Source: an uncultured Bacteroides sp.
GTDB taxonomy: Bacteria > Bacteroidota > Bacteroidia > Bacteroidales > Bacteroidaceae
Assembly: GCF_947632445.1 (NCBI RefSeq)
Contig: NZ_CANRPM010000003.1
Span: forward strand, 1 to 64,000
Length of the DNA stretch: 64,000 nucleotides
Reading direction: 5' to 3'
How positions within the stretch are numbered: position 1 is the stretch's first letter; the number at the start of each line of letters is the position of its first letter. The notes under the pieces were generated by a model. It worked only from the letters and a program-made list of their open reading frames with translations, searched no databases and was not told the origin of the DNA. This document shows, piece after piece, positions 9,844 through 19,625 of the stretch. Position numbers and translations under genes: made by a program.

Positions 9844-11028
9844 CTAAAACAGTTCGCTGATATTCCACTGTAAAAACTCCTCTACGGGAACCCCTCCCGA
9901 CCCGACGACAAGCGAATACACCGGATTGAACCGCTTGACGAACTCCGGCAAGCCGGCATTCGTTGTCCGCCATCCGCTCTTGACTTCAATGGCGACACAC
10001 TGCCGGTTACTCTCAATTACGAAATCCACCTCCTTGTCTCTGTCCCGCCAGTAATACACCCTGTAGTCTTGTTCCTCGGCGTAATTAAGTATATGCGCAC
10101 CGACCGCACTCTCCACCCAGCGGCCCCACTCTTTCGGCGCAGTATATACTTTCTCGAACGTAACACCCGACAAAGCGCTCAACAATGAGGTATTATATAC
10201 ATACAGTTTGGGGACTGAGTTGTATTTGCGGGCGTTGTCGTTGGCATACTTTTGCAGACCGCACAACAACTGCGATTCGGCAAGTGTCGTCAGGTAGTTT
10301 GCCAGCGTGGTAACATTGCCCGCGTCCTGCAACTGCCCGAGCAACTTGGTCAGCGATATCTCCTCGCCCGAATAGGTGCAGCCCAACTCGAAGAGCTGTT
10401 TCATCAATTCGGGTTTATAGACGGTTTTTGTCGTCAGTATATCGCGCTCGACAGCAGGCGCGATGATGCTGTCTTTTATATACCTGCGCCAACGGGTCTC
10501 ATTCTTCATCAGCGGGGCTCCGCCCGGATAGCCGCCGAAGAAGATGTAGTGCTCGACGTCCAGCCCGAAGGCGTCGTGCATTTCCCTATAACTCCAATGG
10601 GGCATTCGTATCATCTCGTAGCGCCCGGCCAGCGACTCCGTAAGCCCGTCTTTGAGCAGCAGGCGCGATGAGCCGAGCAGGACGACTTTCAAGTTTACTT
10701 CGTTGAATGTATCGGTATCCCATTGCCGTTTGACCTCCTCGCTCCAGTTATCTATCTTGTGTACCTCGTCGATGACGAGCAGATGCTCCGCGTGTCTGCC
10801 GATACGCATGCGCGCCCGTGCCGTCTCCCATACCTCCCCAATCCACGCCGTGTTCTCTTCGGATATACTGTCCGCCGAAACCGCCGTATGGGGGATGGTG
10901 GTTTTCTGCAACACCTGTTTTACCATTGTCGACTTTCCGACCTGACGCGGGCCGCATATTACCTGAATCATCCTGCGCGGCTCTGCCAATCGTGCTGCCA
11001 GCTCGTCGAATTGCGCTCTCCTATACAT
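9844..11028 (-). CDS. AAA+ ATPase with C-terminal DUF4143 (ExeA/archaeal-type ATPase)
   Basis: ICGPRQVGKSTMV Walker A, HLLVIDEVHKIDNW Walker B, C-terminal EVDFVIESNRQCVAIEVKSG nuclease-like motif. Confidence 0.85.
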   Translation of the reverse strand: MYRRAQFDELAARLAEPRRMIQVICGPRQVGKSTMVKQVLQKTTIPHTAVSADSISEENTAWIGEVWETARARMRIGRHAEHLLVIDEVHKIDNWSEEVKRQWDTDTFNEVNLKVVLLGSSRLLLKDGLTESLAGRYEMIRMPHWSYREMHDAFGLDVEHYIFFGGYPGGAPLMKNETRWRRYIKDSIIAPAVERDILTTKTVYKPELMKQLFELGCTYSGEEISLTKLLGQLQDAGNVTTLANYLTTLAESQLLCGLQKYANDNARKYNSVPKLYVYNTSLLSALSGVTFEKVYTAPKEWGRWVESAVGAHILNYAEEQDYRVYYWRDRDKEVDFVIESNRQCVAIEVKSGWRTTNAGLPEFVKRFNPVYSLVVGSGGVPVEEFLQWNISELF

Positions 11029-11084
11029 AACTCACTTATTTGTTCACTGCAAAGGTATGCAAAATGTTCAAAACTAAAAAACGT

Positions 11085-11139
11085 TTTACTCAAATCTTAT
11101 TCCGTATTTACTCAAATATCCTGCTAATTTTACTCAAAT
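11085..11139 (-). promoter_or_regulatory. Three direct TTTACTCAAAT iterons at 22-bp period upstream of the AAA ATPase
   Basis: The 10-mer TTACTCAAAT starts at 11086, 11108 and 11130. Confidence 0.6.
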
Positions 11140-11269
11140 ATAGGTATGGATGCGCCATGATGGGCTACTAAGTTGCGTGCCCAAAGTATTGTTATATATC
11201 GACAGCACCTGTGGATATAAATTAACGGCCCGTCGAATTTTAATCATTTTGGAAAGATTCGGGAGGCCC

Positions 11270-11478
11270 AAAATAGTCCTGTCACACCAAGTGACAGATT
11301 ATCAATAAATTAGTGCGACACCTTAGGGCCTTTGGTAAATATTTCCGCGAAAAATAAAAAATACCTTTCCTTTAAAGGCAGGGTATTTTTTATTATATTT
11401 CAAAAAAGTTTGCACGGCCCTGTCACGTGTCGCAGCAACCGGCTGTATATCAGCAAATTGGTGTGACAGGACTATTTT
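11270..11478. mobile_element. MITE-like element with perfect 19-bp terminal inverted repeats
   Basis: aaaatagtcctgtcacacc (11270-11288) is the exact reverse complement of ggtgtgacaggactatttt (11460-11478). The interior is non-coding, with a hairpin aataaaaaatacc/ggtattttttatt. Confidence 0.65.
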
Positions 11479-11499
11479 ACCCGTGCCAAAACCTCGTTT

Positions 11500-11690
11500 T
11501 TCTTCCGTCTTTTTTCATGGGCAATTCCTTCCGTCCTGACGCCGTGTTTACCGACCCTCTGACGAAGTGCTTCGTCTCCTCCCCATACAGCACTGCATGA
11601 CACCCTCACGCAGCACTGTGTCGGGACTTCAGGAAGTGCTGCGTGGCGGAGTAAGGGAATAGTGAGTGGAAATAGCAATAAATAGGGCAG
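11500..11690 (-). repeat. Dispersed ~190-bp repeat, copy 1
   Basis: Reverse complement is closely similar to 61762-61960. Contains the internal palindrome cacgcagcac...gtgctgcgtg. Confidence 0.75.
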
Positions 11691-11725
11691 GGTTGCTTTA
11701 CTGACGGAATACTTGCGTTTCCACT

Positions 11726-11749
11726 AATTTCGTCGAATTCACGTTAAAT
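11726..11749 (+). repeat. Degenerate MITE-end motif aatttcgtcgaattcacgttaaat
   Basis: Closely resembles the right end aattcgtcgaactcacgttaat at 51800-51821. Confidence 0.5.
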
Positions 11750-11819
11750 ACTTTCGCAGTACCGTTTTGTGGTAAACCTTTTAGGGCACTGAATAAGTTT
11801 TCTCCGTAGTATCGTTAGA

Positions 11820-11960
11820 TTGTTAAAGTTTGATAATTTGCATAGTAAAAGTTGGATATAATAGTTATTAATTTAATATATTTGCATAGAGATTATTGCC
11901 TGCCGTTTGAGATGAGAAGAAATCGCCCAGTTCTTGCAGAATACAAGTCAGCAGATTTTC
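11820..11960 (+). promoter_or_regulatory. Promoter/leader repeat unit 1 upstream of susC
   Basis: TATATTTG (11877-11884) is a TAnnTTTG -7 element. The unit is repeated at 11977. Confidence 0.65.
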
Positions 11961-11976
11961 ACCACAGCACGGCAGG

Positions 11977-12118
11977 TTGTTAAAATTTGATAATTTACGC
12001 GATTAAAGTTTGATGTAGTAATCATTATTTAGTATATTTGTATGAAGATTATTGCCTGCACCGTTTGGGATGAAAAGAAATTGTCCGGTCCTTGCAGAAT
12101 ATAAGTCGTCAGATTTTT
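11977..12118 (+). promoter_or_regulatory. Promoter/leader repeat unit 2 upstream of susC
   Basis: TTTG-20 bp-TATATTTG (12033-12040) followed by the leader gattattgcctgc..ccgtttg.gatga.aagaaat.... Confidence 0.7.
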
Positions 12119-12253
12119 TAACGTTACCAAATCTTATTGCAATGAAAACCAGAGACGCACCTTATTATGAAAACGGCATCATATATGCCTTTTCAAGCTT
12201 AAACTGTTAAACCTGTTTCTAAATGAAAAAGAATAAAATAAGATAAAGAAATT

Positions 12254-15200
12254 ATGAAGCACAAGTTCACTTACTTGTTATTTTTCCTTTTGCTAATCTC
12301 CTGTCTGGCCTCGGCTCGCGGGGAAGAAAGGAGTAGCACTCTTGACCTGTTGGAAGTACCCTTAGGCACTGCATTGGAAATAGAGAGACAAACTTCCATG
12401 TCTGTACTTTCTTCAGCAAAAGAGAACCAGCAGCAGAAAAAGACTCCCGTTACGGCAAACGGGACAGTGGCCGATGCGAACGGCGAACCGTTGGTCGGCG
12501 TGAGCATCCTTGTAAAAGGCACCTCAAACGGTACCGTCACCGATCTGGACGGACATTTCAAAATCTTGGCTGCCCCAGGTGACATACTTGAAGTATCCTA
12601 TATCGGTTATGTTCCCCAGGCAGTCACAGTCACCGATACCCAGCCGATGAAAATCGTCCTTACAGAGGACTCGCAAATGCTGAACGAAGTGGTCGTTACC
12701 GCACTTGGAATCAAACGTGCAACCAAGGCGTTGAGTTACAATGTTCAGGAAGTGAAAGGAAATGAATTGACAACCGTAAAGGATGCCAATTTCATGAATT
12801 CACTGGTTGGAAAGGTTGCGGGCGTACAGATCAACAGCGCGGCTAACGGCGCTGGTGGACCCGCACGTGTCGTCATGCGCGGTGTAAAGTCGCTGACCGG
12901 CAGCAACAATGCCCTCTATGTAATAGATGGTATCCCTATGTATAATGCATCCTCGGGTTCCAATACAGCCGCAGGTGTTGCCGAGCTAAACGCCGTAGGC
13001 CAGCCCAACACTGAGGGGATTGCTGACATTAACCCTGAAGATATTGAGAGTATCTCTGTGCTGAGCGGTCCGTCCGCTGCGGCGCTTTACGGTTCGAGTG
13101 CTGCAAACGGTGTGGTTCTCATCACGACGAAAAAAGGTTCGGAAGGGGTGACGAAAGTGACCTATACACACAACACCACTTTCAGTTCGCCACTGATGAT
13201 GCCGGAGTTTCAGGATACATACGGCAATGCCCGTGGTACGTTTGCCAGCTGGGGTGCCAAGGATACTGCCCTGCCTTACGATCCTGCCGACTTTTTCCGG
13301 ACGGGTACAAATATCAGCAATGCCGTTACACTGTCCACCGGCAATCAGCGTAACCAGACTTATCTGTCGGTCGCCACGGATAATTCTGCCGCCATCGTAC
13401 CGAACAGCGGTTATAACCGTTATAACTTCACGTTCCGAAACACCACTAAGTTCCTCAAGGACAAGATGACGCTTGATGTGGGAGCAAACTACATTATTCA
13501 GAACCAGAAAAATCCTGTCGCTTCTGGAGGATTTCAGAATCCGATTGCTGTGGTTTATATGTGGCCGCGCGGGGAAGATTTCAATGAAGTCCGCGCTTAC
13601 GAGGAGTGGAGTTCCTCACGCAATATTTATGAACAGCGTTGGCCGTGGGGAGCAAATGCCGTAGGTACGACCTATGCCGAAAATCCCTATTGGGAAATGT
13701 ACCGTAAGTTGCGTGAGACGGACAAAAGCCGTTATATGTTCAATGCCAGTTTGTCGTATGACATTCTCGACTGGCTTAACATCACGGGACGTATTCGGGT
13801 GGACAACACTGTCACGAAATCGGAACGTAAGGTCAATGCGACCAGTGTATCTTCGGACATCACCGATCCTAACGGAACAGGTTACTATGCCTTTTCTTCC
13901 TCGCAGGACAAGACGTTATATGGTGATGCCATGTTGAATATCAACAAGAACTTCGGCGACATGGTCTCCCTTTCGGCCAACATCGGTACCAGCTTTAACC
14001 ACCAAAGCTACGAGTCGAATTCCTATTCCGGTCCTTTGGGGATGTTGCCCAATGTCTTTATGTTCTCCAATCTATACAAGGACATGAGCGGTGCAGGTTA
14101 CGATGGCTGGAGACAACGCGAATACGCCCTGTTTGGCAACCTTGAAGTGGGTTTCAAGAATGCCATTTATCTGACTGTGACCGCACGTAACGAATGGTCG
14201 TCCACACTCTCGAATACGTCGCAACTTTCTTACTTTTTCCCCTCCGTGGGAGTTTCGGGCATCCTTTCAGAATTGTTGCCCATGCCCGAATGGATAAACT
14301 ATCTGAAAGTCCGCGGTTCGTTTGCCGACGTGGGTTCGCCCTTGCCGCGCAATTTGACAGAAACGTACTATACATGGAACGGCTCGACCGCCAATGTTCC
14401 GGCGTATCGCCCCTTGACAAGACTTTATCCAGAGAAAACGGATTCGTGGGAGGTCGGTTTTACGGCAAAACTTCTCAAGCACATCAACATTGACCTGACC
14501 TGGTATCTGTCCAACACCAAAAAACAGACAATCCCCGTCTCTCTCTCGGCTGCGTCCGGCGGTTACTCCTACATGTACATGCAGACGGGTAATGTCCGCA
14601 ACCAGGGAATCGAATTGTCTGTGGGCTACGAAAACCAATGGCATGATTTCGGGTTCAGCACCCACCTTTCGTACAGCATGAATCGCAACCGCATTACCAA
14701 GCTTTTCGATTCCTATTACGATCCGTTGACCGACAAGACCTATTATCCGAGCGATGTAAGTATAAATTCGGGAAACAACCCCATAAAGGAAGGCAGTACC
14801 ATGGGAGATATTTACGCATCACGTGACTTCAGGCGTGACAACGAGGGACATATTTACATTGACCCGTCGACCAATAATGTCGAACTTGAGGAGTTGGCGG
14901 AAGCCCGCAAATTGGGTACGACTCTTCCGTCGGGCAACCTCGGATGGACAAACACGTTCAGTTATAAAGGTCTCACGCTAAGTGCCCTTTTCACAGCACG
15001 TCTGGGTGGTTTGGCAACATCCTATACGCAAATGTTTATGGACCAATACGGTGTATCGAAGACTACAGCTGAAGTTCGTGATGCCGGCGGTATTTTAGTC
15101 AACGACGGTTATATTGATGCCGAGGCTTATTACGGGGTGGTTGCAAACCCCAACAGTGGTTTGACTCAGGCATACACCTATGATGCCACGACTGTGCGTC

Positions 15201-15421
15201 TGCAAGAGTTATCCTTAGGCTACACGCTGCCGCGCAAGTGGTTCCGCGACAAGATGAGAATGACCGTGTCGTTCATCGGCCGGAATCTGTGGATGATTTA
15301 CTGCAAGGCTCCGTTCGATCCCGAAGTAGCCTTTTCTACAGGTACGTATAACCAGAATATCGACTATCTCATGACTCCGAGCCTGCGCAACCTTGGGTTC
15401 AGTCTGAAGGTCGAATTATAG
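12254..15421 (+). CDS. SusC/RagA-family TonB-dependent outer-membrane transporter
   Basis: CarboxypepD_reg-like domain GTVADANGEPLVGVSILVKGTSNGTVTDLDGHF, plug domain NALYVIDGIPM, and IESISVLSGPSAAALYGSSAANGVVLITTKKG. Confidence 0.95.
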   Translation: MKHKFTYLLFFLLLISCLASARGEERSSTLDLLEVPLGTALEIERQTSMSVLSSAKENQQQKKTPVTANGTVADANGEPLVGVSILVKGTSNGTVTDLDGHFKILAAPGDILEVSYIGYVPQAVTVTDTQPMKIVLTEDSQMLNEVVVTALGIKRATKALSYNVQEVKGNELTTVKDANFMNSLVGKVAGVQINSAANGAGGPARVVMRGVKSLTGSNNALYVIDGIPMYNASSGSNTAAGVAELNAVGQPNTEGIADINPEDIESISVLSGPSAAALYGSSAANGVVLITTKKGSEGVTKVTYTHNTTFSSPLMMPEFQDTYGNARGTFASWGAKDTALPYDPADFFRTGTNISNAVTLSTGNQRNQTYLSVATDNSAAIVPNSGYNRYNFTFRNTTKFLKDKMTLDVGANYIIQNQKNPVASGGFQNPIAVVYMWPRGEDFNEVRAYEEWSSSRNIYEQRWPWGANAVGTTYAENPYWEMYRKLRETDKSRYMFNASLSYDILDWLNITGRIRVDNTVTKSERKVNATSVSSDITDPNGTGYYAFSSSQDKTLYGDAMLNINKNFGDMVSLSANIGTSFNHQSYESNSYSGPLGMLPNVFMFSNLYKDMSGAGYDGWRQREYALFGNLEVGFKNAIYLTVTARNEWSSTLSNTSQLSYFFPSVGVSGILSELLPMPEWINYLKVRGSFADVGSPLPRNLTETYYTWNGSTANVPAYRPLTRLYPEKTDSWEVGFTAKLLKHINIDLTWYLSNTKKQTIPVSLSAASGGYSYMYMQTGNVRNQGIELSVGYENQWHDFGFSTHLSYSMNRNRITKLFDSYYDPLTDKTYYPSDVSINSGNNPIKEGSTMGDIYASRDFRRDNEGHIYIDPSTNNVELEELAEARKLGTTLPSGNLGWTNTFSYKGLTLSALFTARLGGLATSYTQMFMDQYGVSKTTAEVRDAGGILVNDGYIDAEAYYGVVANPNSGLTQAYTYDATTVRLQELSLGYTLPRKWFRDKMRMTVSFIGRNLWMIYCKAPFDPEVAFSTGTYNQNIDYLMTPSLRNLGFSLKVEL

Positions 15422-15445
15422 CAATCCTTTAAACAAGACAAAAAA

Positions 15446-17023
15446 ATGAAAGACTTAAAAATTTTGATGTTGTTTTCCGTAATTGCATGTTTGACAGCTG
15501 CCTGCACGGATAACTTCTCAGAAATAAACTGGCCCAACGGAGGGCTTACAGAAGAGGAACTGAATCGGGACAACAACCTGAACGGTTCGATGGTTCCCGC
15601 CATGGAGATGATGGTCGTTCCGCAAGACGATAACGGCAGCTTCCAGCACTGTGAAAGTCTATTGGGCGATGTTTGCGGTCGTATGCTGATGAGCAACGCG
15701 GGCGGTCCCTCCTCCACCCAAAAATGGACGGGCGACTTCTCGTGCTTCAGGTATGACGGTCCGCAATGGCTCAACAACCCCTTCTCCAGTACGCTCCGTT
15801 TCTATACCTCCTATATCAGTGTTCTGAAATTTACGGAACAGGATCCCACCAACAGCGTATATGCCATCGCCCGCATTTTGCGGGTGGCTACCATGCACCG
15901 ACTGGCCGATATGTATGGTCCGATTCCTTATTCGAAGATCGATCCCGCTGACTTGGACCTCTATATTCCTTACGATGATGACGACGTAGTCTATTTAACA
16001 ATGCTTAGCGAATTGAGCGAAGCTATTGATGATTTAAAGGATTGCATCGACAATGACCGTATGATCACTATTGATAATTTCGACCGTATTTACGGGGGCG
16101 ATTACACGAAATGGCTCAAATACGCCAATTCGCTGATGTTACGTCTGGCCGTGCGCATCAGCAATGTCGCTCCTGTACAGGCCAAAGAGTATGCACAGAA
16201 GGCTGTCCAGGGTGGTGTAATCGAATCGAATGCGGAGAGTGCGTTCCTTCACATGGTCATCGGTCGCATGACACAGCTGACGAGCAAGCTTTATGTAATG
16301 GCATACAACTATATTGATACGTTCGCTGCCGCAGATTTGCTGTGTTACATGAACGGTTACAATGATCCGCGCCGCGCCGCCTATTTCAATCAGGTTGAGA
16401 TTGACGGAGAGGACGTCTACTTCGGGTTGCGTGCCGGATCTGGAATGAGCCGAACCGACATCGAGTCGAAGATTTCACGTCCCAAAGTCAATACCGACGA
16501 TGACTATCCTCTACTGACTGCCAGCGAAGTAGCCTTCCTGCGTGCCGAGTGCGCATACATGTGGCCCGGATTCGAAGAAAGGACTGCTGAAGATTTTTAC
16601 AGAGAGGGCATCCGCCTGTCATTCGAACAGTGGAAGGTCCAGGGTGTCGACACATACCTGGAGTGCAGTGAAGGACCGAGTAGATACGAGGATTATGTGG
16701 GTAGTGAGAATGCGTCACTTGCTACTGACGTGGATGTTAAATGGGAAGCAGACGGCAACGAGCTGCAACGTATCATCACGCAGAAATATATCGCCATGTA
16801 TCCTCTGGGACATGAAACATGGTGCGACTATCGCCGCACGGGATTTCCTGTATTCTTGCCCGTATTTTCCAAAGTTCCCAGCGAATATAACGGTTTGGTT
16901 GTCTTGAACCGGGTAATATTCTCGAAGGAGGAGGCAAAGAATAATACAGCCAATCTCAATGAGGCCTTGACCATGTTGTCGGGACCTGATGACTTTGCGA
17001 CTAAACTCTGGTGGGCTAAATAA
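15446..17023 (+). CDS. SusD/RagB-family glycan-binding lipoprotein
   Basis: Lipobox-type LTAACTDNFSEI, internal SusD-like features, position directly after susC. Confidence 0.9.
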   Translation: MKDLKILMLFSVIACLTAACTDNFSEINWPNGGLTEEELNRDNNLNGSMVPAMEMMVVPQDDNGSFQHCESLLGDVCGRMLMSNAGGPSSTQKWTGDFSCFRYDGPQWLNNPFSSTLRFYTSYISVLKFTEQDPTNSVYAIARILRVATMHRLADMYGPIPYSKIDPADLDLYIPYDDDDVVYLTMLSELSEAIDDLKDCIDNDRMITIDNFDRIYGGDYTKWLKYANSLMLRLAVRISNVAPVQAKEYAQKAVQGGVIESNAESAFLHMVIGRMTQLTSKLYVMAYNYIDTFAAADLLCYMNGYNDPRRAAYFNQVEIDGEDVYFGLRAGSGMSRTDIESKISRPKVNTDDDYPLLTASEVAFLRAECAYMWPGFEERTAEDFYREGIRLSFEQWKVQGVDTYLECSEGPSRYEDYVGSENASLATDVDVKWEADGNELQRIITQKYIAMYPLGHETWCDYRRTGFPVFLPVFSKVPSEYNGLVVLNRVIFSKEEAKNNTANLNEALTMLSGPDDFATKLWWAK

Positions 17024-17057
17024 CGCAATCAATTGAAAGTAATAAAATTATATATAA

Positions 17058-18329
17058 ATGAAAAGGATTATAAACCATGTAATATGGACAGTAGTAGCGG
17101 TGATCGTATCTGTCTCGTGTAGTGACTGGACGGAAATCGAGCAAAAATTCCCTACCGACCTGACATCAAATGTAAATAAAGACGATTATTACGCCAACCT
17201 GCGTGCCTATCGCAATACGGAACATGAGATTATGTTTGGCTACTACCAGGGATTTGGAGGAGCTTCGTCAAGCTATGCACACTCTCTGATGGGGCTGCCC
17301 GACAGCATGGATATCGTGTCAATGTGGGGTGCAGGCTTCGAATACAATGAGGAACAGATAGCCGACCTGAAAATGGCGCAAGAGAAAAAGGGGTTGAAGT
17401 GCCTGATGGTCTTCATCGCCCACAGCGTAGGCACACAGATTTCTCCAGACTTCGTGAAGAACGCCTCAGAAGAAACTCCCGCACTCATCAAAGATCGCTA
17501 TACAGGTGAAGTGGGAACTTATACCGACTGGCAATCCGCACGCCGGGCCTTTTGGGGCATGGATGTCAATGACGGTAAGAATAACACCCCTGCCATGGAA
17601 GAACGGGCCATCAAGGCTGTAGAACTCTATGCCGATTCGCTCTGCTACATCATCAATGAGGTGCTTCATCTCGACGGTTTCGACTGGGATTTCGAATACG
17701 GGTATTCGGTAGGAGACAATGTCGGCGATATCATCGGCGATCAGGGTAACATCACGAAGGAACAGGCACATAACCGTACACTGGCCTTTGCCAAACGTAT
17801 GCGCGAGGGATTAGGGGACAAAATTTTTATTATTGACGGCGTGCCGCAGAGCCTGCAAGCTCCTGAAGCATGCATCTATTTCGATTACTTCGCGCACCAA
17901 GCCTATGGGTCGGGCGGAACCAGCCTTACTGAAGCAAATATGGATTCACGTTATAAGGCGACCGTAAGTGCTTTTTCTCCCTATATGGAAGAGGAGGAAA
18001 TTGCCAAACGCACGATTCTTCTGGAAACCTTCGAAAGAAGCTATACTTACGAGGGCAAGACTTATTACGGTTTCGGCAACTGGACTCTGCGTGACGGAAC
18101 GAAACCCATTTCCACGTCGAATAATGTCACCACCGTCAACGACCCGGATTACATAGGCGGTTCGTTCGAGGGTATGGCCCGCTGGCAGCCCATAGTCAAC
18201 GGCAAATATGTTCCCAAAGGAGGTATTGGAGCCTATCTGATCAATAATGCATACAATACTCCAGGTTGGAATTCCTTCTATGGCCAACTGCGGGATTGTA
18301 TACAGATTATGAATCCGGCAGTAAAATAA
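17058..18329 (+). CDS. GH18 endo-beta-N-acetylglucosaminidase-like lipoprotein
   Basis: Catalytic DxxDxDxE motif in LDGFDWDFEYGY; lipobox VSVSCSDW. Confidence 0.88.
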   Translation: MKRIINHVIWTVVAVIVSVSCSDWTEIEQKFPTDLTSNVNKDDYYANLRAYRNTEHEIMFGYYQGFGGASSSYAHSLMGLPDSMDIVSMWGAGFEYNEEQIADLKMAQEKKGLKCLMVFIAHSVGTQISPDFVKNASEETPALIKDRYTGEVGTYTDWQSARRAFWGMDVNDGKNNTPAMEERAIKAVELYADSLCYIINEVLHLDGFDWDFEYGYSVGDNVGDIIGDQGNITKEQAHNRTLAFAKRMREGLGDKIFIIDGVPQSLQAPEACIYFDYFAHQAYGSGGTSLTEANMDSRYKATVSAFSPYMEEEEIAKRTILLETFERSYTYEGKTYYGFGNWTLRDGTKPISTSNNVTTVNDPDYIGGSFEGMARWQPIVNGKYVPKGGIGAYLINNAYNTPGWNSFYGQLRDCIQIMNPAVK

Positions 18330-18338
18330 AAGAAAAAA

Positions 18339-19625
18339 ATGAGGAATATGAAAAAAAATATTTTTTATATGCTTTTCGAATGCTTGTCACTGACCTGCAT
18401 CATTGGTTGTGACAATGCCGAAAATCCGGCACTTGACAATGCCATCTATCTGGTGGATGCCGGAAATCGTGACAGTTACGACTGTATTACCACACGGATG
18501 GGTGACCGTCAGTTCAACGTGGCCCTGAAGATGACGAGTCCCCTGGAGCATCCCGTAAAGGTCACACTGGCTGTAGATGAGCAGGTACTTGCCGACCATA
18601 ATGTCAAATTCGATGAAGCCCTGCAAGTTCTGCCTCCTGAAAACTGGTCATTTGTAGATTCGGACGGCAAGCTGCTTGATGGACGCATGGAGGTTACGAT
18701 TCCTGCGGGTCAGAATACGGTTGTATTCCCCGTGCAACTCAAAAACGTAGCCGCTAATGACATGACGCAATATGCCTTGCCGCTCTCTATTGTGAATGTT
18801 TCGGAGAATATTCCGGTACTTGAAAAACAAAAAACAGTGCTCTATGCATTTCAACAAGATTTTGAAGTGCCGGTATTCATTATCAAGGGCAGCCACGACA
18901 TCGTATGGCGCTGGGCAAAAAATGATTTCCCTGCCACGAATACGTGGACGGTGGAGTTTCATTTTACTCTCAACCGTACAAAGACGGATCAAGCTTACGG
19001 TGAAGAAATTGCATGGATTAACGGAGATCCCAGCAGCCTTTATGTACGTCCCTATGCGTATTCAGATGCCATGGATATCCACCTGCACGGCTCGTTCCAA
19101 GCCGCAGGATTCAGTGTAGAGAAAGGGCTGTGGTCCGATCCCGTGAACGATGGGCGGTGGCATCATTTCGCCTATGTCTGCAACAATGACAAAGTTACCT
19201 CCTATCTCGACGGCGTGGAAATGGCCAGTGTGGTTAACCCCCTGTGGCAAGAGCCTACTAAATTCGACGGCTTCAATTTTGCTTCCACACACCACCCCTC
19301 GCCTATCGGGTACAGCGAATACCGGATATGGACGGTCGCTCGTTCCATCGGTGACATCAAGCGCAGCAAGTACAGCGTCAATCCCAAAGCCAAAGGTCTC
19401 TTCGCCTACTATAAACTTAACGAAGGCGAAGGGTACGTGTTCCACGATGCCACTGGCAACGGGCACGACCTCGATGAAAGTTCCTTCCGCATGTACGACG
19501 ACATAGAAGGATCCAAATATTCAAATATTGTAAACGTTTTCTCATGGGGCAAGGCGAAGAACGACGACGCGCTAATCTCGCTACGCACCACCGACGGCGC
19601 AGACCTTTTGAATGTGAACCAATAG
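18339..19625 (+). CDS. DUF1735 plus LamG/concanavalin-like surface lipoprotein
   Basis: Lipobox IIGCDN; WTVEFHFTL...DGRWHHFAYVCNNDKVTSYLDGVEMASV is LamG-like. Confidence 0.75.
   Translation: MRNMKKNIFYMLFECLSLTCIIGCDNAENPALDNAIYLVDAGNRDSYDCITTRMGDRQFNVALKMTSPLEHPVKVTLAVDEQVLADHNVKFDEALQVLPPENWSFVDSDGKLLDGRMEVTIPAGQNTVVFPVQLKNVAANDMTQYALPLSIVNVSENIPVLEKQKTVLYAFQQDFEVPVFIIKGSHDIVWRWAKNDFPATNTWTVEFHFTLNRTKTDQAYGEEIAWINGDPSSLYVRPYAYSDAMDIHLHGSFQAAGFSVEKGLWSDPVNDGRWHHFAYVCNNDKVTSYLDGVEMASVVNPLWQEPTKFDGFNFASTHHPSPIGYSEYRIWTVARSIGDIKRSKYSVNPKAKGLFAYYKLNEGEGYVFHDATGNGHDLDESSFRMYDDIEGSKYSNIVNVFSWGKAKNDDALISLRTTDGADLLNVNQ

Noticed and set aside
9844-11028. AAA/DUF4143 ATPase as a component of the defence operon (for example a helicase-methylase-ATPase system)
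   Set aside because: It has its own upstream iterons, is separated by ~175 bp with a hairpin at 9733-9767 and the XRE promoter, and DUF4143 ATPases are common as stand-alone genes; membership remains possible but unsupported.
11220-11244. ttaacggcccgtcgaattttaa as another MITE end
   Set aside because: Shares only short blocks with the TIR in a scrambled arrangement; no partner end found.
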